Shown here piece after piece: positions 32,047 to 40,682 of a stretch of DNA of 40,807 nt. The translations under genes were made by a program, and so were the position numbers. The DNA is taken from assembly GCA_021849745.1 (NCBI GenBank), contig JAJZSN010000019.1, forward strand, positions 1 through 40,807, in the 5' to 3' direction. Position 1 is the stretch's first letter. Each line of letters begins with the position of its first letter. Below the pieces are notes generated by a model. It made no database searches. It was not told the origin of the DNA and worked only from the letters and a program-made list of their open reading frames with translations. The DNA comes from Bacillota bacterium. GTDB lineage: Bacteria; Bacillota; GCA-003054495; Carboxydocellales; JAJZSN01.

Positions 32047-32080
32047 GTTAACTTTTTGTTAAGGTCGTAAAAGTTAACAT
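32047..32080 (+). promoter_or_regulatory. Pho-box-like repeats upstream of the response regulator
   Basis: TTAACT (32048) and TTAAGG (32059) are 11 bp apart and a further TTAACA lies at 32074. This resembles the PhoP direct-repeat box but is less regular than those before the pstS genes. It suggests autoregulation. It overlaps the ruined 5' end of the EAL gene. Confidence 0.5.
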
Positions 32081-32164
32081 GTTATTAATATACAAATAAC
32101 TGGTATTTAACTTTTCTAAGCTATTATTAAGGTAAGGTCAAGCTTATTATGGGGGGTGTTGCAT

Positions 32165-32869
32165 TTGGCCAAACTCTTAATAGTGGAAGATGATACCAAT
32201 ATAGTGGAACTGGTCAAGTTTAACCTTGAAAAGGATGGGCATCAGGTTATTTCTGCCAGCGAAGGGGCGGCCGGGTTGGACTTGGCCCGGCAGGAACGTC
32301 CCGACTTGATTATTTTGGATATTATGATGCCCGGGATGGACGGCTTGGAGGTCTGTCGACGGATGAGGGTTGATGATACTCTGGGAGGGCTGCCCATTAT
32401 TATCCTTTCCGCTAAGGGTGAGCTGCTTGACAAGGTATTGGGATTGGAGTTGGGGGCTGATGATTATATGACTAAGCCGTTTAGTCCTCGGGAATTGGCC
32501 GCCCGAGTTAAGGTTTGTCTCCGTCGGAAACATCATGAGGGTAGTAAAGATGACAAAAGCATCATTAGTGCAGGGCCTGTTACAATTAATGCCGACAAGT
32601 ATGAAGCCTATCTGGAGGGAGAACTGCTGGAACTCACCCTAAAAGAGTTTGAATTATTAAGGTTATTGGCATCGGCTCCGGGTAAGGTTTTCAACAGGGA
32701 TTATTTGTTGGAACGTAACTGGGGTTTGGAATGCTCGTGTGATACTAGGACTGTAGATGTCCACGTTCATCACCTGCGGCAGAAGATTGAGGAAAATCCG
32801 GCCAACCCTAAGTATATCAAGACGGTACGCGGTTTGGGTTATAAATTCGAGTTAAATCAACCCCTTTAA
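32165..32869 (+). CDS. PhoB/PhoP-like OmpR-family response regulator
   Basis: 234 aa. The receiver domain has KLLIVEDD, the phosphorylated Asp52 in LIILDIMMPGMDG, and DDYMTKPFSPREL. The winged-helix DNA-binding domain (about 135-232) has LELTLKEFELLRLLASAPGKVF and VDVHVHHLRQKIEENP. TTG 32165 follows GGGGGGTG. The longer GTG start at 32156 overlaps that site. In this locus it is followed directly by pstS and no PhoR-type kinase gene is present. The first TTAACA of the pstS Pho box includes the stop codon of this gene. It is the likely regulator of the phosphate regulon. Confidence 0.92.
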   Translation: MAKLLIVEDDTNIVELVKFNLEKDGHQVISASEGAAGLDLARQERPDLIILDIMMPGMDGLEVCRRMRVDDTLGGLPIIILSAKGELLDKVLGLELGADDYMTKPFSPRELAARVKVCLRRKHHEGSKDDKSIISAGPVTINADKYEAYLEGELLELTLKEFELLRLLASAPGKVFNRDYLLERNWGLECSCDTRTVDVHVHHLRQKIEENPANPKYIKTVRGLGYKFELNQPL

Positions 32870-32904
32870 CATTTTGTTAACATAAACCTAACTTAAAGTT
32901 TAAA
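32866..32904 (+). promoter_or_regulatory. PhoP/PhoB box, four 11-bp-phased repeats
   Basis: TTAACA (32866), TTAACA (32877), CTAACT (32888) and TTTAAA (32899) repeat exactly every 11 bp, as in the PhoP box of Gram-positives. A -10 TATAAT lies at 32936-32941. It controls the first pstS. Confidence 0.8.
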
Positions 32905-32977
32905 ATCGTTTAATTTATTGTTAACATTTGAGCGATATAATCAAGGCGAAATAAAAAATTGGAGGGGGAAAAACTTA

Positions 32978-33850
32978 ATGAAAAAGGGAATGAAAAAATT
33001 ATTAACTGTTGCTTTTGTGGGTTTGCTGGCAGTGGGCATTGTAGGGTGTGGCGGAGCTAGTAACGAAGGGACTAACAACGAGCAGAAACCTAACCAACAA
33101 ACCGGTCAAGGGGAACAACTTAGTGGTTCCATCACTTTGGTGGGGTCTGATTCCATGCAAAACGTGGTAGGTTTACTGGCTGAGAAGTTTGAGGAAAAGA
33201 ATCCTGAAGTAAAAATCGAGGTACAAGGGGGCGGTTCCGGGGCATCTTTCGAACCTGTACGTACCGGTGTCGCTCAATTGGGTCTAGTTTCTCGGAAGCT
33301 GAAAGATGAGGAGAAAGATGTAACTGCCCTGGAAATTGCTAAGGATGGTATCGCTATTGTAGTAAACAAGAATAACCCTGTTGGCGACTTAACCAAAGAG
33401 CAGATTGCCAAGATTTATGCCGGTGAGATTACCAACTGGAAAGAGTTGGGCGGCGCCGATAAGAAGATTAATGTCATTGCCCGGGAAGCGGGATCCGGTA
33501 CCACCGGTGCTTTTGAAGATATTATTATGAAGAAAAGCGACAAAGAAATTGCTGCTTCCGTTCAGAGAATTAATCAGTCCGAAGGTATCCGGGCCACTGT
33601 AGCCAAGAGCGAAGAAGCCATCGGGTTCTTCTCCCTCTATCTGGCCGATGATTCTGTTAAGGCTCTTAAGGTTGAAGGTGTAGATGCTACTGAGGAAAAT
33701 GTTAAGAATGGCACCTATCCTGTATCCAGACCTTTCAACTATACTTATAAAACTGCTCCTGAAGGTCTGGCCAAGGCTTTCGTAGATTTCACCCTTAGTG
33801 ACGAGGGGCAGGCAATTGTTAAAGAAGAAGGGTTAATCTCCACTAAATAA
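32978..33850 (+). CDS. pstS: Phosphate ABC transporter substrate-binding lipoprotein (first copy)
   Basis: 290 aa. Lipoprotein signal MKKLLTVAFVGLLAVGIVGC with lipobox, a Gln/Asn-rich linker, then the PstS domain starting GSITLVGSDSMQNVVGLLAEKF and GGGSGASFEP (phosphate-binding Ser/Gly residues), GEITNWKELGG, and AREAGSGTTGAFE. GGAGGGGG lies 9 nt before ATG 32978. The first of two tandem pstS genes, with the strongest Pho box. It binds inorganic phosphate outside the membrane and delivers it to PstCA. Confidence 0.95.
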   Translation: MKKGMKKLLTVAFVGLLAVGIVGCGGASNEGTNNEQKPNQQTGQGEQLSGSITLVGSDSMQNVVGLLAEKFEEKNPEVKIEVQGGGSGASFEPVRTGVAQLGLVSRKLKDEEKDVTALEIAKDGIAIVVNKNNPVGDLTKEQIAKIYAGEITNWKELGGADKKINVIAREAGSGTTGAFEDIIMKKSDKEIAASVQRINQSEGIRATVAKSEEAIGFFSLYLADDSVKALKVEGVDATEENVKNGTYPVSRPFNYTYKTAPEGLAKAFVDFTLSDEGQAIVKEEGLISTK

Positions 33851-33866
33851 GTTCAATGATATGTAA

Positions 33867-33891
33867 AGAAGGGTGGCAATGCCACCCTTCT
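33867..33891. terminator. Hairpin between the pstS genes
   Basis: AGAAGGGTGGCA and its perfect complement (12-bp stem, 1-nt centre) lie 16 bp after the first pstS stop. There is no T-run, so it may be an mRNA-stabilising or partial terminator rather than a strong one. Confidence 0.55.
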
Positions 33892-33900
33892 GATTGATAT

Positions 33901-33928
33901 TTAACATAAACTTAACATTTAGTTAACA
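33901..33928 (+). promoter_or_regulatory. PhoP/PhoB box of the second pstS
   Basis: TTAACA occurs three times at exactly 11-bp steps (33901, 33912, 33923). This is a textbook Pho box. A TATAAT -10 lies at 33961-33966. Confidence 0.85.
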
Positions 33929-34003
33929 TTCTCTCCTTTATATTATTCCGCAAAATTTGGTATAATATGAGGTAGGTCAATTTGAAGGAGGAGTGTTAAT
34001 AAA

Positions 34004-34846
34004 ATGAAAACCAAAGGGATACTTATATTTTTAGTATTAGGATTATTAGTGGCCTCATCAGTAGGATGTTCCAAAAAAGAAGCCAATAACCCCGGTCAAG
34101 GTCAGGACGGTGCAAAGACCGGTTCCATTACCTTGGTGGGTTCTGATTCCATGCAAACCGTTGTAGGCATGTTGGGAGAGAAATTTGAAGAAATAAACCC
34201 TGGGGCCAAAATTGAAGTACAAGGGGGCGGTTCAGGGGCTTCTTTTGAACCTTTGCGCTCCGGTATTGCTCAATTAGGTCTGGTTTCTCGCCCTTTAAAG
34301 GATGAAGAAAAAGATGTTACAACCATTGAAATTGCTAAAGACGGTATCGCTGTTGTGGTAAGTAAGAATAATCCTGTAAGTGATTTGACCAAAGAGCAGA
34401 TTGCCAAGATTTATGCCGGTGAGATTACCAATTGGAAAGAGTTAGGCGGTGCTGATAAGAAGATTAATGTAATTGCCCGGGAAGCCGGATCCGGTACCAC
34501 CGGCGCTTTTGAAGATATTATTATGAAGAAAAGCGATAAAGAAATTGCTGCTTCCGTTCAGAGAATTAATCAGTCCGAAGGTATCCGGGCCACTGTAGCC
34601 AAGAGCGAAGAAGCCATCGGGTTTTTCTCTCTGTATTTGGCTGATGAATCTGTAAAGGCCCTTAAAGTAGAAGGGGTTGAAGCTACCGAAGATAATGTTA
34701 AAAGCGGGACTTATCCCGTATCCAGACCCTTTAATTATACCTATAAAACCGAACCAAGCGGGTTAACCAAAGACTTTGTAGAGTTTACCCTTAGCGCCGA
34801 GGGTCAGGCCGTTGTAAAAGAAGAAGGTCTGATTCCGGTTAAGTAG
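34004..34846 (+). CDS. pstS: Phosphate ABC transporter substrate-binding lipoprotein (second copy)
   Basis: 280 aa with lipobox SVGC. Same fold and motifs as the first copy. A stretch of 88 residues (from DLTKEQIAKIYAGE to SLYLAD) is identical in the two proteins, and the DNA there is nearly identical too, whereas the N- and C-terminal parts differ. It has its own Pho box and AAGGAGG site and precedes pstC. It may differ in affinity, or be the copy co-expressed with the transporter. Confidence 0.95.
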   Translation: MKTKGILIFLVLGLLVASSVGCSKKEANNPGQGQDGAKTGSITLVGSDSMQTVVGMLGEKFEEINPGAKIEVQGGGSGASFEPLRSGIAQLGLVSRPLKDEEKDVTTIEIAKDGIAVVVSKNNPVSDLTKEQIAKIYAGEITNWKELGGADKKINVIAREAGSGTTGAFEDIIMKKSDKEIAASVQRINQSEGIRATVAKSEEAIGFFSLYLADESVKALKVEGVEATEDNVKSGTYPVSRPFNYTYKTEPSGLTKDFVEFTLSAEGQAVVKEEGLIPVK

Positions 34847-34866
34847 GTTATTGGGGAAATAATTAA

Positions 34867-34890
34867 AAAGGGTGGCTTGGGCCACCCTTT
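34867..34890. terminator. Hairpin between pstS2 and pstC
   Basis: AAAGGGTGGC and GCCACCCTTT form a 10-bp stem with a TTGG loop, 20 bp after the stop. It is close in sequence to the hairpin after the first pstS (AAGGGTGGC) and may attenuate transcription into pstC so that more PstS than permease is made. Confidence 0.6.
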
Positions 34891-34937
34891 CAGCCTGTAG
34901 ATAATAAGTTCTGTATGGTTGTTAAGGGGGATGGAGC

Positions 34938-35786
34938 TTGAAAGCTGAAAAGGTTGTGGAAAAAGGACTGGTGCTAAGCGCCCTGGTAGCAGTGGTGGCC
35001 TTGGTAATGATTAGTTTCTTCATAATCAGTGAAGGGTGGCCTATTTTGGCTAAAGTAGGGATCAGCGATTTCCTGTTTAGTTCGGATTGGTTTCCTACCA
35101 AGGGACGTTTTGGCATTATGACCATGATTTTGGGTACCTTTTATGTTACAGCCGGCGCTTTGGTATTGGGTGTACCCCTGGGTGTGGGTACTGCTATATT
35201 CCTGGCCGAGATAGCTCCTAAAAAGGTGAGTTTTATCATTAAATCAGCCGTGGAGTTGTTAGCCGGTATTCCTTCTACAGTTTATGGTTTTTTCGGTATC
35301 GTGGTAATGGTTCCTTTGATTCGTGAATATTTCGGGGGTACAGGCTTCAGTATTCTGGCCGGTTCCATTATTCTGGCCATTATGGTACTGCCCACCATTA
35401 TTAATGTGGCCATCGATGCCATAAGGGCGGTACCCCGGGAGTATAAAGAGGGTTCCCTGGCTTTAGGCGCTACCCATTGGCAAACCATTATTAAGGTCAT
35501 TCTGCCCGCTGCCAGTTCAGGTCTGGCGGCAGCGGTTGTTTTGGGGATGGGTCGGGCCATCGGTGAAACCATGGCGGTACTCATGGTCATTGGTAACGCC
35601 ACCAGCATGCCCTTATCCATTCTGGATTCTACACGCACCTTAACCAGTAACATTGCCTTAGAAATGGCTTATGCCTCCGGGGATCATTTGGAGTCTTTGT
35701 TCACAACGGGGATTGTACTCTTTATTATCATTATGGTCTTAAATCTTATCGCCAACTATGCAGTTAGAAGGGCGGTGAAAGGATGA
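34938..35786 (+). CDS. pstC: Phosphate ABC transporter permease PstC
   Basis: 282 aa, six membrane helices. Permease signatures are VELLAGIPSTVYGFFGI and the EAA-type loop [26 protein letters not shown]. The TTG start at 34938 has GGAG/GGGGG upstream. It overlaps pstA by 4 bp (ATGA), so the two are coupled. With PstA it forms the channel of the phosphate importer. Confidence 0.95.
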   Translation: MKAEKVVEKGLVLSALVAVVALVMISFFIISEGWPILAKVGISDFLFSSDWFPTKGRFGIMTMILGTFYVTAGALVLGVPLGVGTAIFLAEIAPKKVSFIIKSAVELLAGIPSTVYGFFGIVVMVPLIREYFGGTGFSILAGSIILAIMVLPTIINVAIDAIRAVPREYKEGSLALGATHWQTIIKVILPAASSGLAAAVVLGMGRAIGETMAVLMVIGNATSMPLSILDSTRTLTSNIALEMAYASGDHLESLFTTGIVLFIIIMVLNLIANYAVRRAVKG

Positions 35787-36622
35787 TGGCCAATACCAAG
35801 TTAGTTCAAGAAAAGCTGGGAAAAGGATTGCTGTGGGTTTGCGCAGGAATTACTCTGGCGATCCTTTTCATTATCTTGGCTTATGTAGTCAAACAGGGGC
35901 TTGCGGCGGTAAACTGGGATTTTCTCACCGAGATGCCCAAACGCAGGGGCCGTCTAGGGGGAATTTACCCCACCATCATTTCTACAGTTTATCTGATGCT
36001 GTTATCTGTGGCTATTGCTACTCCGGTGGCAGTGGGAGCAGCTATCTATTTAACCGAGTATACCAAGGATAACTGGCTGACCCGTCTCATCCGGTTTGGT
36101 ACCGAAAGTCTAGCCGGTATTCCATCCATTATCTTTGGGCTTTTTGGTTATATTTTCTTTGTCCTGTATTTGGATATGGGGTGGTCCATCATCTCTGGGG
36201 CTTTAACCCTAGCTATTATGATTTTGCCTATTCTTATCCGTACCACAGAAGAGTCTATTAAAACAGTACCCATTTCTTATAGGGAGGGCAGTTTGGCCCT
36301 GGGAGCCACCAAATGGCAGACCATTCAGAAGGTTATTTTGCCCAGCGCCGTTCCGGGGATTATTACCGGAGTAATTCTAGGCATGGGACGGGCGGTGGGA
36401 GAAACAGCCGCAGTCATGCTCACTGCCGGATCGGCCCTTAGGATACCGGAAACTCTTTTTGATAACTCTCGGGCCATGTCGGTGCACCTTTACCTGTTAT
36501 CCATGGAAGGGGTGGCCATTGAGAAGGCTTACGGAACGGCCCTGGTATTAATTGTTTTTATTTTATTCATTAATTTAGCCACCTATGTTTTACTCAGCCG
36601 TTTTGCTAAAAAGGTAAGTTAG
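35783..36622 (+). CDS. pstA: Phosphate ABC transporter permease PstA
   Basis: 279 aa, six membrane helices, with [17 protein letters not shown] and the EAA loop [21 protein letters not shown]. Start at 35783 overlaps pstC by 4 bp. It is followed by pstB after 13 bp. Confidence 0.95.
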   Translation: MMANTKLVQEKLGKGLLWVCAGITLAILFIILAYVVKQGLAAVNWDFLTEMPKRRGRLGGIYPTIISTVYLMLLSVAIATPVAVGAAIYLTEYTKDNWLTRLIRFGTESLAGIPSIIFGLFGYIFFVLYLDMGWSIISGALTLAIMILPILIRTTEESIKTVPISYREGSLALGATKWQTIQKVILPSAVPGIITGVILGMGRAVGETAAVMLTAGSALRIPETLFDNSRAMSVHLYLLSMEGVAIEKAYGTALVLIVFILFINLATYVLLSRFAKKVS

Positions 36623-36635
36623 GGGGAAACTAACT

Positions 36636-37394
36636 ATGGGGGATGTCAAGATTTCAGTAAAAGACCTGAATTTATATTATGGTGATGTTCAGGCTTTGAA
36701 GAACAATAATATTGAAATCAAAGATAAAAGGATTACTGCTCTTATCGGGCCATCCGGTTGCGGTAAGTCAACTTTTTTACGAACCTTGAACAGGATGAAC
36801 GATCTTATTGACAGTGTAAAGATTAATGGAACAGTAATCATTGACGGCAAAGACATATATGATTCTCAGGTGGATGTGGTGCAGCTTCGCAAAAGGGTCG
36901 GTATGGTTTTCCAGCGACCGAATCCTTTCCCGATGTCAATTTATGATAATATTGCTTACGGCCCCCGGATTCACGGGACAAAGAAAAAAAGCAATCTTGA
37001 TGAGATTGTGGAGAAAAGTTTAAAGGCCGCCGCCCTGTGGGATGAAGCTAAAAATCGGTTGCATAAGCCGGCTTTAGGATTATCAGGAGGTCAACAGCAG
37101 CGTTTATGTATTGCTCGATTGCTGGCGGTTGAGCCGGAAGTGTTACTAATGGATGAGCCCACCTCGGCTTTAGATCCTATTTCCACTCTTAAAATTGAGG
37201 AACTGATTAGTGAATTGAAAAGTATGTATACCATTATCATTGTGACTCATAATATGCAGCAGGCGGCCCGAGTTTCTGACTACACAGCATATTTCTTAAA
37301 TGGGGACATGATTGAATTTGATGAAACGGAAATTATCTTTACCAAACCCCTGGATCAGCGGACTGAAGATTATATTACCGGACGTTTCGGCTAA
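36636..37394 (+). CDS. pstB: Phosphate ABC transporter ATP-binding protein
   Basis: 252 aa. Walker [10 protein letters not shown], the PstB-specific [20 protein letters not shown], signature LSGGQQQR, Walker [13 protein letters not shown], and H-loop [14 protein letters not shown] precedes ATG 36636. It drives the PstCA importer. Confidence 0.97.
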   Translation: MGDVKISVKDLNLYYGDVQALKNNNIEIKDKRITALIGPSGCGKSTFLRTLNRMNDLIDSVKINGTVIIDGKDIYDSQVDVVQLRKRVGMVFQRPNPFPMSIYDNIAYGPRIHGTKKKSNLDEIVEKSLKAAALWDEAKNRLHKPALGLSGGQQQRLCIARLLAVEPEVLLMDEPTSALDPISTLKIEELISELKSMYTIIIVTHNMQQAARVSDYTAYFLNGDMIEFDETEIIFTKPLDQRTEDYITGRFG

Positions 37395-37423
37395 GGGTTT
37401 ACTAAGACAAGGAGGGGGATTGA

Positions 37424-38086
37424 GTGGTAACAACACGTCATGCTTTTGATATGGCTCTCGAAGATTTGCAGCGGGAGATTCTAAGAATGGGCAGTTTAGT
37501 GGAGCAGTCTATTGCCAATGCTGTCCAGTCATTGGAAAAACAAGATATCCAAATGGCTAAAAAAGTGGTCGAGGGAGACCAGGTAATTGATGACTTGGAC
37601 TTGGAAATCGAAGATAAGTGTATGAAACTTATTGCCACTCAGCAGCCCATGGCTAAGGATCTTAGAAGAATTGGCACCGGTTTCAGGATAATTACCGACC
37701 TTGAAAGAATGGCCGACCATGCCACCGATATCGCCAAAATTACCATTAGGTTTGCTGACCAGCCTTTGATTAAACCTCTGATTGATATACCTAAGATGGC
37801 CGGCTTAGCCCAGAAAATGGTGAGAAATGTTCTGGATGCCTATGTGCAGGGTAATGTGGAATTGGCCCAGGAGGCCTGTAAAGCAGATGATGAGGTAGAT
37901 CACCTGTATAGACTGGTTTTTGAAGAGTTGCTGGAAATCATGCAGAAAAATACTTCAACTATTTTTCAGGCCACCTATCTGCTTTTTGTGGCACGATATC
38001 TGGAGCGGATTGCAGACCATGCTACCAACATTGGTGAAAGTGTAATCTACCTGGAAACCGGTCAAAGAAAAGACTTGAATTTATAG
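37424..38086 (+). CDS. phoU: Phosphate-signalling regulator PhoU
   Basis: 220 aa, two repeats of the PhoU three-helix domain, each with the metal-binding D/E-x3-D motif (ITDLERMADHATDIAK and RYLERIADHATNIGES). GGAGGGGG lies before GTG 37424. It ends the Pst operon, as in most bacteria, and links phosphate transport to the sensor system. The cognate kinase is not present here. Confidence 0.95.
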   Translation: MVTTRHAFDMALEDLQREILRMGSLVEQSIANAVQSLEKQDIQMAKKVVEGDQVIDDLDLEIEDKCMKLIATQQPMAKDLRRIGTGFRIITDLERMADHATDIAKITIRFADQPLIKPLIDIPKMAGLAQKMVRNVLDAYVQGNVELAQEACKADDEVDHLYRLVFEELLEIMQKNTSTIFQATYLLFVARYLERIADHATNIGESVIYLETGQRKDLNL

Positions 38087-38189
38087 AGAAGGATAGTTCC
38101 GAAGGATAGGCTGAGGCCTGTCCTTTTTGTTTGCGAAAAATTATCAGAAAATTAATAGATTATTTACAATAGAGGAAAGCGAATTAATT

Positions 38190-38196
38190 TGTCGAA
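38190..38196 (+). promoter_or_regulatory. Candidate Spo0A box upstream of the chemoreceptor
   Basis: TTTGTCGAA includes the exact TGTCGAA 0A-box core, 49 bp before the chemoreceptor start. Single 7-mer, low weight alone. Confidence 0.25.
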
Positions 38197-38244
38197 TCTA
38201 AGAATAGATTAATTTTCCAAAAGTGTGTGTGAGGGGGAGACAAA

Positions 38245-40506
38245 ATGATTTTCAAAAATCTGCAATCCAAATTAATCGTTATCATTACCATCCTCATTGT
38301 TATCCCGGTGGCCCTTATTAGTTTCGTAGCTATTGGCAACATTGACAGCCTTATTCAGCAGGATTCAATGTCCCGAATGGAGGCTACAGCGAAAACAGCG
38401 GAAAAAATGTATGAGAAGTTCGAACAAGAAGCCTTGGCATTTTCAGTATTGGTTGCCAAACGGCAGGACTTGGCCCAGGCGATAAAAGATAATGACCGCA
38501 CCAAGCTGGAAGGATTAATGACCAAAGAATATGCTGATCTTAAGGATAAAGCCCCTCTTTTAAAGACTCTTGAGTTGACTGATAACCAAGGGGTAGTGGT
38601 AATGCGGGGCCATAACCCCCAAAAGTGGGGCGACGACAAAAAGAAGCACCCCATGGTAAGTAAAGCCTTGCAAGGTAAAGCCAATTCCGGGATTACCGTT
38701 TCTCCTTCCACCGGTAAAACCGCCATGGACGGTATAGCATCTATTTATCTTAATGGGGAACTTATGGGTACTATTAAAGCGGGCTTCTATACCAATGATG
38801 ATATCGCCAAGTATCTGAAAGAATCTACAGATACAGAGGCCTTTATGTTCTCTCTAAAAGAAGACAAAGAGAAAAATGAAAGTAACTTGTTGTTGGTAGG
38901 TCGGACCTTGGAGGAACTTGCCGGGGATGATTTCGTCGAGCGGGAAGGTACGGAAAAAGACGAGAAAACCCATGAAGAAAAGAAGGTAATGGAGACTTTT
39001 CTGAACAATAAAACGGTAACAGAGAAGGTTATCGGGGAAAAACAACGGGTAGTCCAACATGTAGGCGTCAACGGGGAGCAGTACATGGCCAGTTTTTCAC
39101 CGGTTTTGGATTTGGAGGGAAAAGCATCCGGCGTAATTATGTTGGGTCTGAACCAAAAGGAAATGTTAGACGCCAAAAACTCAGCCATTACTTTATTTGG
39201 AATTTTGGGAGTTCTTAGTATTCTTGTTGGGGCCGGGCTCGGTGTTATTTTCGCCCGTAAAATCTCCAGGCCTGTCATTGAACTGACCAATCTTTCTGAA
39301 CTGATGGCTGCCGGTGACCTTACCGTCAACAAAGTCAATGTGGAATCTAAAGATGAGATTGGAAGACTAAGTAATTCCTTTAATAAGATGCTGGATAATA
39401 TGCGTCAGCTTATCCAACAGGCTTTGACCTCGGCCAGGCAGGTGGCTGAAACCAGTCAACAGTTGTCTGCCAGTGTAGAAGAAGCGGCTGCTTCCAACCA
39501 GCAGGTGGCCAGGGCGGTAGATGAACTGGCCAAGGGTAACGTCAAACAGAATGAGAGTGTTAATGAGTCCGTCAACATTGTAACCCAGCTATCCAATTCC
39601 ATCGACCAAATTGCCAAAGGAGCCCAGGAACAGGCGGCCAATGTGGCCCAGACCACCGAGATGGTGAGTCAAATGGTCAAGGGTATTGATGAAGTGACCC
39701 AGAACGCCCAGAAAGTGGCCGAAGCGGCCCAGCAGACCTCCGATGTAGCCAATAAGGGTGGGGAGGCCGTGGATAAAACCATTACCGGGATGCAGAAAAT
39801 CAAGCAGACGGTATTTGAATCAGCGGGTAAGATTAAGGAATTAGGGGAGCATTCGAAGCAGATCGGGGAGATTATCGAGGTTATTGACGATATTGCCGAG
39901 CAGACTAACCTGCTGGCCCTTAATGCAGCTATTGAAGCGGCCCGGGCCGGCGAGCACGGGAAAGGTTTTGCCGTGGTGGCTGACGAGGTTCGTAAATTAG
40001 CTGAACGTTCAGGTAAAGCCACAAAGGAGATTGCCAACCTGATTGGCAGTATCCAAAAAGGAACTACTAATGCGGTAGAAGCAATGGAGGCAGGCACTCG
40101 GGAGGTTGAGCAGGGGGCGGCCCTGGCTGATGATGCCGGTGTTGCTTTGAAGGAAATTGTGAAAACCATTCAAGTGGCCAATGAACAGATGGAGTCTATC
40201 TCGGCTGCAGTAGAACAAATTTCGGCCAGCAGCGCCGAGGTGGCCCAGGCCATTGACAACGTGGCGGCCATTACCGAAGAGAACACCGCAGCTACGGAAG
40301 AGATGGCGGCCGGTAGTTCTCAAGTTAATACGTCAATCAAGAGCATTGCATCGGTGGCCCGGGAAAGCGCCCAAGCGGCTAAAGAGGTTTCTGCCGCAAC
40401 GGAAAACATGAATGCATCCACGGAAGAGATTGCCGCTTCCGCCCAGGCGTTAGCTAAGATGGCCCAGGAACTTCAGGGAGTAATTAATAAGTTTAAAATT
40501 GTTTAA
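38245..40506 (+). CDS. Methyl-accepting chemotaxis protein (Cache-HAMP-MA)
   Basis: 753 aa. Membrane segment 1 (about 7-28), an external Cache-type ligand domain (about 33-310, with [16 protein letters not shown] and [22 protein letters not shown]) and membrane segment 2 (about 313-335). A HAMP domain follows (about 337-390, [22 protein letters not shown]), then a long signalling domain whose hairpin tip is [43 protein letters not shown]. No CheR/CheB tethering peptide is seen at the C-terminus. GAGGGGGAG precedes ATG 38245. It stands alone; ligand unknown. It lies after phoU, but the 158-bp gap argues for separate expression. Confidence 0.95.
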   Translation: MIFKNLQSKLIVIITILIVIPVALISFVAIGNIDSLIQQDSMSRMEATAKTAEKMYEKFEQEALAFSVLVAKRQDLAQAIKDNDRTKLEGLMTKEYADLKDKAPLLKTLELTDNQGVVVMRGHNPQKWGDDKKKHPMVSKALQGKANSGITVSPSTGKTAMDGIASIYLNGELMGTIKAGFYTNDDIAKYLKESTDTEAFMFSLKEDKEKNESNLLLVGRTLEELAGDDFVEREGTEKDEKTHEEKKVMETFLNNKTVTEKVIGEKQRVVQHVGVNGEQYMASFSPVLDLEGKASGVIMLGLNQKEMLDAKNSAITLFGILGVLSILVGAGLGVIFARKISRPVIELTNLSELMAAGDLTVNKVNVESKDEIGRLSNSFNKMLDNMRQLIQQALTSARQVAETSQQLSASVEEAAASNQQVARAVDELAKGNVKQNESVNESVNIVTQLSNSIDQIAKGAQEQAANVAQTTEMVSQMVKGIDEVTQNAQKVAEAAQQTSDVANKGGEAVDKTITGMQKIKQTVFESAGKIKELGEHSKQIGEIIEVIDDIAEQTNLLALNAAIEAARAGEHGKGFAVVADEVRKLAERSGKATKEIANLIGSIQKGTTNAVEAMEAGTREVEQGAALADDAGVALKEIVKTIQVANEQMESISAAVEQISASSAEVAQAIDNVAAITEENTAATEEMAAGSSQVNTSIKSIASVARESAQAAKEVSAATENMNASTEEIAASAQALAKMAQELQGVINKFKIV

Positions 40507-40541
40507 AATATAAAAAAACGGAACATTTCATGAAATATTTT

Positions 40542-40621
40542 AAATCAGACCCGGAGGACACTGAGACCACAGAGGCTTATTATTTTTCTCTGTGGTCTCA
40601 GTGTCCTCCAGTCTGATTTTT
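40542..40621. terminator. Very long inverted repeat / terminator after the chemoreceptor
   Basis: AAATCAGAC..GGAGGACACTGAGACCACAGAG (40542-40574) pairs with CTCTGTGGTCTCAGTGTCC..GTCTGATTT (40588-40619) over about 31 bp with only one small bulge, followed by TTTTTC. It is far longer than a normal terminator and may be a mobile or repeated palindrome that also ends transcription. Confidence 0.8.
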
Positions 40622-40650
40622 CAATATAAACAAAGGTAATTTACATAACA

Positions 40651-40657
40651 TGTCGAA
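40651..40657 (+). promoter_or_regulatory. Candidate Spo0A box upstream of the lipoprotein gene
   Basis: TGTCGAA, the 0A-box core, 26 bp before the lipoprotein start. Third such 7-mer in an intergenic region of this window. Confidence 0.25.
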
Positions 40658-40682
40658 ATATATACAAAAAGGAGGGGAGGAT

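Noticed and set aside
39669..40169. Minus-strand frame inside the chemoreceptor gene
   Set aside because: Antisense of the highly conserved signalling domain; composition typical of a shadow frame.
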